Positions 7,953-17,573 of a stretch of 64,000 nt of DNA are shown here, piece after piece; within the stretch, counting starts at the first letter, position 1, and each line of letters opens with the position of its first letter. A program made the position numbers and the translations under genes. Location of the stretch: assembly GCA_910587455.1 (NCBI GenBank), contig CAJULK010000001.1, positions 141,603 through 205,602 of the forward strand, written 5' to 3'. The DNA is from an uncultured Christensenellaceae bacterium (lineage in GTDB: Bacteria > Bacillota > Clostridia > Christensenellales > Pumilibacteraceae). The notes under the pieces are model-generated. The model did no database searches. It had not been told where the DNA came from and saw only the letters and a list, made by a program, of their open reading frames with translations.

Positions 7953-10487
7953 TTATTCCGCTCCGTCGGTCGCTGCGCCGCCGTCGTCTTCGATTATCTC
8001 TTGATGCGGCGCGGTAGCTACGCACACCACGTTGCCTTGGTTTTTGACTCGCATCATCCGCACGCCCTGCGAACCTCTGCCGATCTTGGAAATCTCTTTT
8101 ACCAACATTCTTATTATCGTGCCGTTGTCCGAGATCACCATTACGTCCTCTTCGGGATCGACGAGCTTCATATTGACGAGCCGACCCGTCTTTGCATTGA
8201 ACGTGCCCGCCTTTATACCCTTGCCGGCGCGCGACTGCAATCTGAATTCTTCGATATCGGTACGCTTTCCGAACCCGTTCTCGCTGACCGTAAGAACGTC
8301 ACATTCGGGCTTGACTATGGACATGTCTACGATGTTGTCGTCCGGATCGAGCTTCATTGCGCGCACGCCCTGCGTATCTCTGCCCATGAGCCGCACGTTC
8401 TCTTCGGAGAATCTTATGCACTTGCCCGTCTGCGATGCGATGAGTATCTCGTCTATACCGCCCGACTGCTGAACGGAAATAAGCTCGTCGCCCTCGTTGA
8501 GTTTTATAGCGACCTTGCCGACCTTGCGAATCTGCTTGAACTCGGTGAGCGCCGTCTTTTTGATCATGCCGCGCTTTGTCGCCATTACGAGATTGCCGTT
8601 ATACATATCGTCTTTGATCGGGATCACCGCACTGACTTTTTCGCCGTCGCCGAGCTGCAGCAGATTGACTATCGCTCTGCCGCGCGCCGTGCGTTCCGCT
8701 TCCGGAACTTCGTAAGCCTTTGCCGCATACACCCTGCCGAAGTTGGTAAAGTACAAAAGCGTATCGTGCGTGCACGTAACGAACATCTTTTCGACGAAGT
8801 CCTCTTCGCGCGGACGGTGTGCCGTAATGCCTTTGCCGCCGCGGTGCTGCGCTTTGTATTCGGTAGTGGGCAAACGCTTGATATATCCGTAATGCGTCAT
8901 CGAGATAACGACGTCCTCGCGGTCGATAAGATCGCCGATGTCGATCTCGTCGTAGTCTATAACAAGCTCGCTGCGGCGGGGATTGTCGTACGCGTCCTTT
9001 ATCTCTTGCAGTTCGTCGCGAACGATATCGGTTATGCGCTTGGGACTTGCGAGTATGCTCTTGTAGTCCGCTATCTTCGCACGGAGCGATTCGAGTTCGT
9101 TCTGAAGCGCGTCGATCTCGAGGCTCGTCAAGCGGCGCAGCTTCATTTCGAGAATGGCGTTGGCTTGCTTGTCGGAGAGATAGAACTCTTCCATGAGCTT
9201 TTCGGCGGCTTCGACGTTATCGCGGCTCTGCTTGATTATCTTGATCACGCGGTCGATGTTCGCCTGCGCCTTTACAAGCCCTTCTACTATATGCTCGCGC
9301 TCTTGCGCGGCGGCGAGATCGTGTTTGGTGCGGCGTACGATTATCTCTTCCTGATGCTTTAAGTAGTATTCGAGCATCTCTTTGAGATTGAGCACGCGCG
9401 GCTCGCCGTCTGCGAGCGCAAGGAATGTTATGCCCTGCGAAACTTGCAGATTTGTATGCTTATACAGCGTGTTCAGAACGACCTGAGCCTGCGCGTCGCG
9501 CTTGACTTCGATAACGATACGCATACCCTCGCGGTCGGACTCTTCTTTTATATCCGAAATGCCCTCGATGCGCTTATCTTTGACGAGATCGGCTATCTGC
9601 ACGATGAGCTTTTCTTTATTTACCTGATACGGCAGTTCGGTAACGACAATGCGCTGACGCATAAGATCGCTGCCTTCGCGAACCGGATATTCTTCTATGT
9701 CCGCTTTGGCGCGAATCACCACGCCGCCGCGCCCCGTCTTGTACGCGCGCTTTATATTCGCCCTGCCGAGGATAATGCCGCCCGTCGGATAGTCCGGCGC
9801 GGGAACATACCGCATCAGTTCTTCCACGGTGATCTCGGGATTTTCGATGAGCGCGTCTATAGCGCCTATTATCTCGCCGAGATTGTGGGGCGGGATCGCC
9901 GTAGCCATGCCGACCGCTATACCGTCCGAGCCGTTTACCAAAAGGTTGGGGAACCGCGACGGGAGCACAGTAGGCTCTTGCAGCGAGTCGTCGAAGTTGT
10001 TAGTCCAATCGACCGTTTCTTTATCTATGTCGCGGAGCATTTCCGACGCGATCTTAGCAAGACGCGCTTCCGTATAACGCATGGCCGCAGGCGGATCGCC
10101 GTCCACCGATCCGAAGTTGCCGTGACCGTCGACGAGCGGATAACGCATGGAAAAGTCCTGCGCAAACCGAACCAACGCGTCGTAAACGGACGAATCGCCG
10201 TGCGGATGGTATTTACCCAAAACGTCGCCGACTACGCGCGCGCATTTGCGGTACGGCTTATCCGACCACAGACTGAGCTCGCCCATCGAATACAGGATAC
10301 GACGGTGAACGGGCTTCAACCCGTCGCGGACGTCGGGGATCGCGCGCGAAACGTTGACCGCCATCGCGTACGCGATAAAGCACGTCTTCATTTCCTCGAC
10401 GACTTGGGTCTGAACTATCTTGGTGTTATCGACGTAGCTCTTGCCGCTGTCGTCGTTTTTTCCGGTGCGTAAGTTTCTCTTAGCCAT
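7953..10487 (-). CDS. gyrA: DNA gyrase subunit A
   Basis: Breaks and rejoins DNA during ATP-driven negative supercoiling, as an A2B2 complex with GyrB. The 844 residues carry the catalytic tyrosine Tyr138 in AAMRYTEAR and the quinolone region HPHGDSSVYD, with Ser99 and Asp103 in the two positions most often mutated in resistance, so no common resistance change. The six-bladed C-terminal domain has a GyrA box reading QHRGGKG, with His in place of the first Arg. The ATG is preceded by AGGAG, which overlaps the gyrB stop; the two genes are 13 nt apart and form one operon. Confidence 0.98.
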   Translation of the reverse strand: MAKRNLRTGKNDDSGKSYVDNTKIVQTQVVEEMKTCFIAYAMAVNVSRAIPDVRDGLKPVHRRILYSMGELSLWSDKPYRKCARVVGDVLGKYHPHGDSSVYDALVRFAQDFSMRYPLVDGHGNFGSVDGDPPAAMRYTEARLAKIASEMLRDIDKETVDWTNNFDDSLQEPTVLPSRFPNLLVNGSDGIAVGMATAIPPHNLGEIIGAIDALIENPEITVEELMRYVPAPDYPTGGIILGRANIKRAYKTGRGGVVIRAKADIEEYPVREGSDLMRQRIVVTELPYQVNKEKLIVQIADLVKDKRIEGISDIKEESDREGMRIVIEVKRDAQAQVVLNTLYKHTNLQVSQGITFLALADGEPRVLNLKEMLEYYLKHQEEIIVRRTKHDLAAAQEREHIVEGLVKAQANIDRVIKIIKQSRDNVEAAEKLMEEFYLSDKQANAILEMKLRRLTSLEIDALQNELESLRAKIADYKSILASPKRITDIVRDELQEIKDAYDNPRRSELVIDYDEIDIGDLIDREDVVISMTHYGYIKRLPTTEYKAQHRGGKGITAHRPREEDFVEKMFVTCTHDTLLYFTNFGRVYAAKAYEVPEAERTARGRAIVNLLQLGDGEKVSAVIPIKDDMYNGNLVMATKRGMIKKTALTEFKQIRKVGKVAIKLNEGDELISVQQSGGIDEILIASQTGKCIRFSEENVRLMGRDTQGVRAMKLDPDDNIVDMSIVKPECDVLTVSENGFGKRTDIEEFRLQSRAGKGIKAGTFNAKTGRLVNMKLVDPEEDVMVISDNGTIIRMLVKEISKIGRGSQGVRMMRVKNQGNVVCVATAPHQEIIEDDGGAATDGAE

Positions 10488-10500
10488 TGTTCGGCACTCC

Positions 10501-12414
10501 TTATATGTCGAGGTCGGTCACGAGCTTGGCGTTCTGCTCTATGAACTCGCGGCGAAGCTCGGGAAGATCGCCCATAAGCACGCTGAATATCTCGTCGGCT
10601 TCGAACGCGTCGTCCATCGTGATGCGCTTTAACGTGCGGAACTCGGGGCTCATCGTCGTGAACCAAAGCTGTTCTGCGTTCATTTCGCCCAAGCCTTTGT
10701 AGCGCTGTATGTCGCAGCCCTTGCGCCCCATGCGGTCGAGCGCGTCGTCGCGCTCTTTCTCGTCGTAGCAATATTCTTCCTTTTTGCCCTTGGACACTTT
10801 GTAGAGCGGAGGAAGCGCTGCGTACACATGCCCGCGCTCGATGAGCGGACGCATAAAGCGGAAGAAGAAGGTCAAAAGAAGTATGCGGATATGCGAGCCG
10901 TCTACATCGGCATCGGTCATACATATGATCTTGTCGTAACGCAGCTTGCTTTCGTCGAACTCATCGCCTATTCCGCAGCCGAACGCGGTTATCATCGCTT
11001 TGATCTCTGCGTTTTCGAGCACGTGATTGAGGCGCGCTTTCTGCACGTTGAGTATCTTGCCTCGGAGCGGAAGTATGGCTTGGAATCTGCGGTCGCGACC
11101 TTGCTTTGCCGTGCCGCCCGCACTGTCGCCCTCGACGATGAATATCTCGCAGTGCGACGGGTCGCGGCTCGTACAGTCGGACAGCTTGCCGGGAAGAGAA
11201 GCCGTTTCGAACACGCCCTTGCGCCTGGTAAGCTCGCGTGCGTTACGCGCCGCGTCGCGTGCGCGCTGCGCCGTTATCGTCTTCATTACAAGCTCTTTGG
11301 CTTCCTTGGGATTTTCTTCGAGATAGGTGCCGAACGCGTCAGTCACCGCTTTTTCCACAAGAAGGCGCATGGACGAATTGCCGAGCTTGGTCTTGGTCTG
11401 ACCCTCGAACTGCGGATCGGTGAGCTTTACCGAAATCACCGCGGTCAAGCCCTCGCGCACGTCCTCTCCAGAAAGTTTGTCGTCCTCTTTTATGAGATTC
11501 TGTTTGTGCGCATAGTCGTTAATGACCTTTGTGAGCGCGTTCTTAAAGCCGATGAGGTGCGTGCCGCCCTCTTCGGTATTTATGTTGTTTGCATACGAAT
11601 AGATAAGCTCGCTGTACCCGTCGTTGTACTGAATGGCGTATTCGACCTCGCTGTCTTTCGAAACCTTTTCGCCGTAAATAACTTCGGGGAACATCGTCTC
11701 TTTATTGCGGTTGAGGTATTCCACAAAATCCTTTATGCCGCCGTCGAAACGGAACTTGTCGTGATTCTCTCTGCCCTTGCGGTTATCTACGAGCTCGATC
11801 TCCAAACCCTTGTTCAAGTACGCCACTTCGCGCAGACGCGTGCGTACGGTGTCGTACGAAAAATCGAGCGTTTCGAATATTTCGTTATCGGGGAAGAAAG
11901 TTATCTTTGTGCCCGTTTTGTCCGTTTTGCCCACTTCGGCAAGCGGTTTCATAGGTACGCCGCGGTTGTAACGCTGACGGTATATCTTGCCGTTTTTGTA
12001 AACTTCGACGTCCAGCCATTCCGAAAGCGCGTTTACGCACGACATGCCTACGCCGTGCAGACCGCCCGATACTTTGTAGCCTCCGCCGCCGAACTTGCCG
12101 CCGGCGTGCAGTTTGGTAAGAACGACTTCGACCGTTGACACCTTCTCTTTGGGATGGATCTCGACGGGAATACCGCGGCCGTTATCGGTGACCGCGATCG
12201 CGCCGTCGCGCGTTATCTCGACGATTATCTTGTCGCAATATCCTGCGAGCGCCTCGTCAACGGAGTTATCCACTATCTCGGTTATAAGGTGGTGAAGTCC
12301 GTGTTCGTCGGTAGACCCGATGTACATACCGGGGCGCTTGCGGACAGGCTCGAGCCCTTCGAGAACCTGAATGGAACTCGATCCGTAATTGCCGTTATCT
12401 GTCTTTCTCGCCAT
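10501..12414 (-). CDS. gyrB: DNA gyrase subunit B
   Basis: The ATPase and TOPRIM subunit of gyrase, 637 residues. Visible motifs: the N-terminal GHKL ATPase with VDNSVDEAL and DNGRGIPV, LHAGGKFGG, then the TOPRIM parts PLRGKILNV and DADVDGSHIR, and the C-terminal RYKGLGEMN. An open frame continues 44 codons upstream, but the start is taken at MARKTDNG because GGGAG lies 8-9 nt before it and a promoter sits inside the upstream stretch. Operon gyrB-gyrA, terminator at 7913. Confidence 0.97.
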   Translation of the reverse strand: MARKTDNGNYGSSSIQVLEGLEPVRKRPGMYIGSTDEHGLHHLITEIVDNSVDEALAGYCDKIIVEITRDGAIAVTDNGRGIPVEIHPKEKVSTVEVVLTKLHAGGKFGGGGYKVSGGLHGVGMSCVNALSEWLDVEVYKNGKIYRQRYNRGVPMKPLAEVGKTDKTGTKITFFPDNEIFETLDFSYDTVRTRLREVAYLNKGLEIELVDNRKGRENHDKFRFDGGIKDFVEYLNRNKETMFPEVIYGEKVSKDSEVEYAIQYNDGYSELIYSYANNINTEEGGTHLIGFKNALTKVINDYAHKQNLIKEDDKLSGEDVREGLTAVISVKLTDPQFEGQTKTKLGNSSMRLLVEKAVTDAFGTYLEENPKEAKELVMKTITAQRARDAARNARELTRRKGVFETASLPGKLSDCTSRDPSHCEIFIVEGDSAGGTAKQGRDRRFQAILPLRGKILNVQKARLNHVLENAEIKAMITAFGCGIGDEFDESKLRYDKIICMTDADVDGSHIRILLLTFFFRFMRPLIERGHVYAALPPLYKVSKGKKEEYCYDEKERDDALDRMGRKGCDIQRYKGLGEMNAEQLWFTTMSPEFRTLKRITMDDAFEADEIFSVLMGDLPELRREFIEQNAKLVTDLDI

Positions 12415-12466
12415 ATAAAAATCTCCCGTTCGGCGCAAAATTACGCTTTTGCGTCTTTCCTTTTCA

Positions 12467-12494
12467 ATTATACCATATTCTTCGCGATTTTCAA
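12467..12494 (-). promoter_or_regulatory. Promoter of gyrB-gyrA
   Basis: Minus-strand TTGAAA (12489-12494), 16-nt spacer, TATAAT (12467-12472) preceded by TGG as an extended -10. Gives a leader of about 45 nt before gyrB. Confidence 0.75.
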
Positions 12495-12673
12495 AGCGTT
12501 TTAGGCGTAAAAAGCGTCGGATTAAAACTTTATTTTGGAGGCACACACCGTATGACGCGCTTAAATGCCCCTATATGACACGCAAGGCACAAATCGCTGT
12601 TTGATATGTTTTGACAATTTACGGCACTGAGGGCAAAAACGCCGCGCACGAAAAAACTGATCCTTGCACGAAA

Positions 12674-12704
12674 AAACGCCGCGCGCTGAATACGAACGGC
12701 GTTT
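12674..12704 (-). terminator. Intrinsic terminator after glnN
   Basis: AAACGCCG (12674-12681) pairs with CGGCGTTT (12697-12704). Read on the minus strand the stem ends in a run of six T. It lies about 20 nt past the glnN stop. Confidence 0.75.
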
Positions 12705-12724
12705 GCGATATACGGTTATTCGGC

Positions 12725-14806
12725 TCAAACGTACAGGAGCAGGTCGCTGTACGTGGGGAACGGCCAAAGCTCTTTGGGGACGAGCGTTTCCAGTCTGTCG
12801 CAATAGGTGCGAAGCTCCTGCATTGCCGAAAGCACCGAGGCGTAGCACGCGTTCGCTTCGTTTTGAAGATCGGTTTCGTTCCTTACGTCGAGCTGCGCTT
12901 CGGCGAGCTTCTGTTCGGAAGCGTACGCGCAGTTTATAAGCATAGACACGTTTTCGAGCATCGCTTTCTGCGCCTTTGCGTCCACGCCGAGCGCCGTCAG
13001 TTTTGCCACGTTGTCCGCAAGCCGAGTGGAAAACTCCATAGCGGCGGGCAATATCTGCTTGAGCGTGATGTCGCACATGGTAAGCGCTTCTATGTTAATG
13101 ACTTTGCAGTAATTTTCGAGCAGTATGTCTTTGCGCGCGCGCACTTCTTCCGCGGTATATATTTTGAGCCGCTCAAAGAGTTCGACATTCTCCTTGCGGT
13201 CGTAGTACGACAGCGCTTCGGGCGTGCTTTTAAGGTTCAAAAGTCCGCGCCGAGCCGCTTCCGCACGCCATTCCTCGGCATAGTTATCGCCGTTGAACAC
13301 AATGCGTCTGTGATCTATATACACTTTTTTGATAAGCGCCGTCGCCGCTTTCTTAAAGTCCGCCGCCCCTTCGAGCCTGTCGGCGAATTCGTTGAGAACG
13401 TCAGCGACTATGGCGTTTATCATGATGTTGGGGCACGCGATGTTGAGCGCCGAGCCGAGCGAACGGAACTCGAACTTGTTGCCCGTAAATGCGAACGGCG
13501 ACGTGCGGTTGCGGTCGGTCGTGTCCTCGTAAATGAGCGGAACGGAATCGACGCCGGCGGACAGCTTGTTGCCTATGTGGTTGCGGTATTCCTTGCCCGA
13601 CGCAAGCGTTTCCAAAAGATCGGTTATCTCGTCGCCGAGAAACATGGAAATAATAGCGGGCGGCGCTTCGTTGGCGCCTAAACGGTGATCGTTGCCCGCC
13701 GTTGCTACCGACAGCCGCAAAAGATCCTGATGTTCGTCCACCGCTTTTATTATCGCCGCGAGGAAGAGCATGAATTGCAGGTTGTTTTTGAGGTCTTTCC
13801 CCGGTTCGAGCAGGTTTTCGCCGTCCGACGTAGAGATCGACCAGTTGTTATGCTTGCCAGAGCCGTTGACGCCGGCAAACGGTTTTTCGTGAAGCAGACA
13901 CACGAGGTCGTGTTTTTTTGCGATCTTGCGCATGACCGACATCGTGAGCTGATTATGATCGGTCGCTATATTGACCGTCGAATATATGGGCGCAAGCTCG
14001 TGCTGAGCGGGTGCGACTTCGTTATGCCGCGTCTTGGCGTATATGCCGAGCTTCCACAGTTCCTCGTCAAGGTCTTCCATATACTCGCGCACGCGCGTTT
14101 TTATGTTGCCGAAATAGTGGTCGTCAAGCTCCTGTCCCTTGGGCGGACGCGCGCCGAACAGCGTTCTGCCCGTAATTATAAGGTCGGGACGTTTTTTATA
14201 CAGCTCTCGCGGAATGAGAAAATATTCCTGCTCGGGTCCTACCGACGCAGTAACGCGATCGGGCGTTTTGCCGAACAATTTAAGTATTCGCAGCGCCGCC
14301 TTGTTTATCGTATCCATAGAGCGCAAAAGCGGTGTTTTTTTGTCGAGCACTTGACCCGAATAGGACAGGAACGCCGTCGGGATATAGAGCACGGTATCCT
14401 TTACGAACGCATAGCTCGTCGGATCCCACGCCGTATAACCGCGCGCTTCGAACGTCGAACGCAAACCGCCGGACGGGAAACTCGACGCGTCCGGCTCGCC
14501 TTTGATGAGCTGTTTGCCCGAAAAATTCATTATCACCGTGCCGCCCTCGGCAGGCTGAATAAAGCTGTCGTGCTTTTCGGCTGTTATGCCCGTCATCGGC
14601 TGAAACCAATGCGTATAGTGCGTAGCGCCCTTTTCGATCGCCCAATCCTTCATAGCGTTGGCAACGACGTCGGCGATCTCGGAAGCGATCGGCTTGCCCG
14701 TTTTTATGGTGTTTTGCAGCGCCTTGTAAATATCCTTCGGCAACCGCTCGCGCATTACCCTGTCGCCGAACACCATCGAGCCGAACATTTCCGGAATTTT
14801 TGACAT
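12725..14806 (-). CDS. glnN: Glutamine synthetase type III
   Basis: Makes glutamine from glutamate, ammonia and ATP. The 693-residue length and motifs such as HWFQPMTG, EKHDSF, VGPEQEYF, ARHNEVAP-like KTRHNEVAPAQHE and NGSGKHNNWS are those of the large GSIII family found in Bacteroidetes, Clostridia and cyanobacteria, not the shorter GSI. A strong AGGAGGC site precedes the ATG. It is a single-gene unit with its own promoter and terminator; the leader carries a 20-nt palindrome next to the ribosome site, so regulation at the leader is likely. Confidence 0.97.
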   Translation of the reverse strand: MSKIPEMFGSMVFGDRVMRERLPKDIYKALQNTIKTGKPIASEIADVVANAMKDWAIEKGATHYTHWFQPMTGITAEKHDSFIQPAEGGTVIMNFSGKQLIKGEPDASSFPSGGLRSTFEARGYTAWDPTSYAFVKDTVLYIPTAFLSYSGQVLDKKTPLLRSMDTINKAALRILKLFGKTPDRVTASVGPEQEYFLIPRELYKKRPDLIITGRTLFGARPPKGQELDDHYFGNIKTRVREYMEDLDEELWKLGIYAKTRHNEVAPAQHELAPIYSTVNIATDHNQLTMSVMRKIAKKHDLVCLLHEKPFAGVNGSGKHNNWSISTSDGENLLEPGKDLKNNLQFMLFLAAIIKAVDEHQDLLRLSVATAGNDHRLGANEAPPAIISMFLGDEITDLLETLASGKEYRNHIGNKLSAGVDSVPLIYEDTTDRNRTSPFAFTGNKFEFRSLGSALNIACPNIMINAIVADVLNEFADRLEGAADFKKAATALIKKVYIDHRRIVFNGDNYAEEWRAEAARRGLLNLKSTPEALSYYDRKENVELFERLKIYTAEEVRARKDILLENYCKVINIEALTMCDITLKQILPAAMEFSTRLADNVAKLTALGVDAKAQKAMLENVSMLINCAYASEQKLAEAQLDVRNETDLQNEANACYASVLSAMQELRTYCDRLETLVPKELWPFPTYSDLLLYV

Positions 14807-14829
14807 AACAGCCTCCTTATATAGAAAAA

Positions 14830-14849
14830 CGCTGTAATTTATTACAGCG
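14830..14849. promoter_or_regulatory. Palindrome in the glnN leader
   Basis: CGCTGTAAT and ATTACAGCG flank a 2-nt centre. It lies about 16-35 nt after the predicted transcription start and about 24 nt before the glnN ATG. It fits either a repressor operator (core TGTAA-N4-TTACA) or an RNA hairpin. It is 3 bp shorter than the B. subtilis GlnR/TnrA pattern TGTNA-N7-TNACA. Confidence 0.6.
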
Positions 14850-14871
14850 CCTTTGCTTTGAACACAAGAAA

Positions 14872-14900
14872 ATTGTAAACCCCGCCGCGTAATTTGTCAA
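14872..14900 (-). promoter_or_regulatory. Promoter of glnN
   Basis: Minus-strand TTGACA (14895-14900), 17-nt spacer, TACAAT (14872-14877). Confidence 0.8.
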
Positions 14901-15009
14901 GCGATTTGATCGGTTTTTCGGCACGCCGAAAAAATTTTTCACGTTCTTCCGTTAGCCTCGCGCACTGCGGCTGCCTTATGCCGTCAGCGCCTATACATAT
15001 CACTCCGCG

Positions 15010-16455
15010 CTATGCGTTTTCGACCGCCGCGGCGCGCTCCGCAGATTCGGTTTCGGGAGATTCGGCGGCGGCCGATTCGGACGCTTCCGATACACGCTTC
15101 GCCGACTTTTTGCGTCCGCCCGCGCCCGACGGGAACAGTATGCCCAAACATATCTGTCCGCACGACGAGATCGCGAATATTGCGACTATGTGCGGCAAAA
15201 TATCCGCCGACCACCCGAACCCTATCGCGGGAACGTCGAGAAGCAGCACGGCTACGGCGGACAGCGCAGACATGACGATGACGGGAACAAAGCCGAGCGA
15301 ATGCGATTTTCTCATCTTCTTCGCTTTTGCGGGGCTCGCAACGTCGAACGCTTTTGCGTTGCCTAAGTTCAGCATGTACATGAACGCGCCCGTAAACCCT
15401 CTCGCCGTCCTGTTGTACACGGTGACGCACGACGCGAACACCAATAGATTGAGAAGCGGAAAGACGAACGCCTTTATTCGAAACGAGCCGATTGCCGCGC
15501 CTGCGATCGCCGTGAGCGTGGAAGTCAGCGCGTACATGAACACGCCGTATATGCGCATGAACGTAAGAGTGACGGCTATCGCCGAATAACACGCGCCCGA
15601 AACTATCGAGCGACGCATTTGCAGTCTGTCCGCCGCGCTCGCGGTTTTTCCGTGCGCGATGTAACCTATAATAACGGCTACGACGAGCATGCACAGCCCG
15701 AGTATCACGCCGACCGTCATTCCCGTGCCGACGCTGTACCCCAAATAGTAGGCGTCCTCGCCCACTCCACCCGACACGCTGCCGCAAAAAACGAAAATAA
15801 CATAGACCGCGATGTTGTTTATCACCGCTTTCGTGGCGGTCATGCGCAGCTTCACGCCGCTCTTTTGGGCGAAATAAATAGGTGCCTGTATGAGCCGCAC
15901 GATAATATTTATCATAGCGTAGACCGCGGCAACGGCAAGCGCCGCGAGCCGAAACACCTTCACAGACGAGCTCACGCCGTCCGCCGCGTCCGATTCTATA
16001 TTGCTCGCGCCGTCTATCGCCGCTTTGAACTGATTTATCACCGAGTTTTCCGCGCCGTAAAAAAACGAGTAGATGTTCTGCGTACCGGCCTTGTATACAA
16101 CGCCGCCCACCTCGGTCGTCGGCGCGGCAAACCAAATAACGCTCGCAAGCGCAACGACGATGACGGCGCACAGCAGGATTATGTCGCACGCAAGCGAGAG
16201 CGGATCGCGCGCACGCGACGAAGCGCCGCCGCGCCCGTATTTTTTTCTGAGCGCGTCGAGATCGTCAAACCCCGCTCCGTCCGCAGCACCGTTGCCGTCC
16301 GCACGACTTCCGCCGTCGATCTTGGCGTGATCTATCGTGCCTTTGCCGAGATATTTCGCGCGAAGATATTCTATCGAATCTTCGTAGTTTTCCGTTTTAT
16401 TGTCGGGAGCAGGGGCTTTTTCCGCCGCCCCCGTATTTTCCTCGTTTTCGTTCAC
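15010..16455 (-). CDS. Polytopic membrane protein, last gene of the TM2 operon
   Basis: A 481-residue protein I do not recognise. About 90 N-terminal residues are polar and low-complexity, including the paired motif EYLRAKYLGKG and DALRKKYGRGG, a possible short internal repeat. Eight or so hydrophobic segments follow between residues 92 and 440, then a charged Ala/Glu-rich tail. It starts with GTG, which overlaps the TGA of the upstream gene (GTGA), so translation is coupled. Transcribed with the two TM2 genes and the anchored protein from the XRE-controlled promoter at 18512. Confidence 0.75.
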   Translation of the reverse strand: MNENEENTGAAEKAPAPDNKTENYEDSIEYLRAKYLGKGTIDHAKIDGGSRADGNGAADGAGFDDLDALRKKYGRGGASSRARDPLSLACDIILLCAVIVVALASVIWFAAPTTEVGGVVYKAGTQNIYSFFYGAENSVINQFKAAIDGASNIESDAADGVSSSVKVFRLAALAVAAVYAMINIIVRLIQAPIYFAQKSGVKLRMTATKAVINNIAVYVIFVFCGSVSGGVGEDAYYLGYSVGTGMTVGVILGLCMLVVAVIIGYIAHGKTASAADRLQMRRSIVSGACYSAIAVTLTFMRIYGVFMYALTSTLTAIAGAAIGSFRIKAFVFPLLNLLVFASCVTVYNRTARGFTGAFMYMLNLGNAKAFDVASPAKAKKMRKSHSLGFVPVIVMSALSAVAVLLLDVPAIGFGWSADILPHIVAIFAISSCGQICLGILFPSGAGGRKKSAKRVSEASESAAAESPETESAERAAAVENA

Positions 16456-17573
16456 TCGCTCACCTCGCGATCGGGTATAACGACTTCGGTCGTGCCGAAC
16501 GCCGAATACGACGACTTAACGGCTATAACTATTATTTCGTCGTCGTACACCATGTTGAGTACAGTTTCGCTTTTAGACAGCTTGCCGCCCGAAACGGTGT
16601 AGTCCGAACGGAAATGGACTTTGTGCTCCCTGCGGAACGCGTCGAAGTTCTCGAAGACGTCCTCGCCCATCATGGACTTGCACACGGCGACGTACTTGTC
16701 GTTCGGCATGGAAAAGCCTTTCGCGGTCTTGACAAAGAACGACGCGTCCGCGTTTATCATGAACGCGAAATCGGTCACGTCCTTCATGCCGTTAAGCGAG
16801 TCTATCGAAACGGTTTCGCCGCCCTTTATCAGATTGAGCTCGTACTCCAAGCCCTGCCTGTAAAGATCTCGGTTTATTTCGGTAAGCGAGTAGAACTTGC
16901 CGTCGCTCTTTTGCGGGTGCTCTATATATACCTCGATCCCGCCCGCCGTTTCGCCGAGATACACGTCGTTTATCAGTCCGGGAAGCTCCTGCTTGAAAAA
17001 CGCCTTGTCGTCGGCAAAGCGGATCACCTGCCTGTACGTGTTATCTATATCGAGCATGCGAACGTGCACGGTGGTCGTCGAAGTGCAGTTAAGATAGCTG
17101 TCGCCGTCGAGCACCGTAGAAAGATAAGCGTTAGTGACCGGTTCTCCCGCTTGCGGAAGCGGAACGTAATAGCGGCAACCGCCGTCGGTATCGAGCAGAT
17201 ATGTGCGCGCCGTCGCTTCTTGCTCGTTCGAAACGAAATCGACCTCGTTCTTTTCTCCGCCGAGTATGGTGTCGTCCGTAAGCCCGAGACCGTTCAGTTT
17301 TGCTACTTCTTCGGCGTCGAGCTCGCCCGTTTTTCTGTATCCTACATACATAGGCGACGCCGTAGCGCCGCCGAGTTCGTTTTCCACAAACGCGCGAGCA
17401 GCGCTATCCTTGTCGAAATATGCGCGCGCGGAAACGCTGCCCGCAAACGTTTCGCCGTACGCGCCGTCATCCGAAAAACCCGCGCCGAGCACGCAGAACG
17501 TCACGGTTACGGCGACGACCGCAAAAAACGACAGAGTCGCCGCTATTATTTTGTAGCGAAGCTGCTTAGTCAT
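16452..17573 (-). CDS. Membrane-anchored extracytoplasmic protein, unknown family
   Basis: 373 residues. Residues 8-30 form one N-terminal hydrophobic segment without a clear lipobox, so the protein is probably tethered by an uncleaved signal anchor with the rest outside. The body has alternating short strands, with no catalytic motif or repeat I can name. Its start overlaps the stop of the TM2 gene before it (17570-17573) and its stop overlaps the next gene, so all three are translationally coupled and likely work together in the envelope. Confidence 0.75.
   Translation of the reverse strand: MTKQLRYKIIAATLSFFAVVAVTVTFCVLGAGFSDDGAYGETFAGSVSARAYFDKDSAARAFVENELGGATASPMYVGYRKTGELDAEEVAKLNGLGLTDDTILGGEKNEVDFVSNEQEATARTYLLDTDGGCRYYVPLPQAGEPVTNAYLSTVLDGDSYLNCTSTTTVHVRMLDIDNTYRQVIRFADDKAFFKQELPGLINDVYLGETAGGIEVYIEHPQKSDGKFYSLTEINRDLYRQGLEYELNLIKGGETVSIDSLNGMKDVTDFAFMINADASFFVKTAKGFSMPNDKYVAVCKSMMGEDVFENFDAFRREHKVHFRSDYTVSGGKLSKSETVLNMVYDDEIIVIAVKSSYSAFGTTEVVIPDREVSE

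Noticed and set aside
8001..10472. Two plus-strand frames of 453 and 342 codons opposite gyrA
   Set aside because: gyrA is certain on the other strand; these are shadows.
12415..12546. Longer gyrB start adding 44 residues
   Set aside because: The segment contains the promoter, does not resemble GyrB, and GGGAG supports the ATG at 12414.
14830..14849. Calling the glnN palindrome a GlnR/TnrA box
   Set aside because: The half-site gap is 4 nt instead of 7 between TGTNA and TNACA, so the known pattern is not met.
14914..14933. Hairpin TTTTTCGG/CCGAAAAA considered as terminator of the TM2 operon
   Set aside because: On the operon strand no U-run follows the stem, and the loop is only four nt; kept unassigned.
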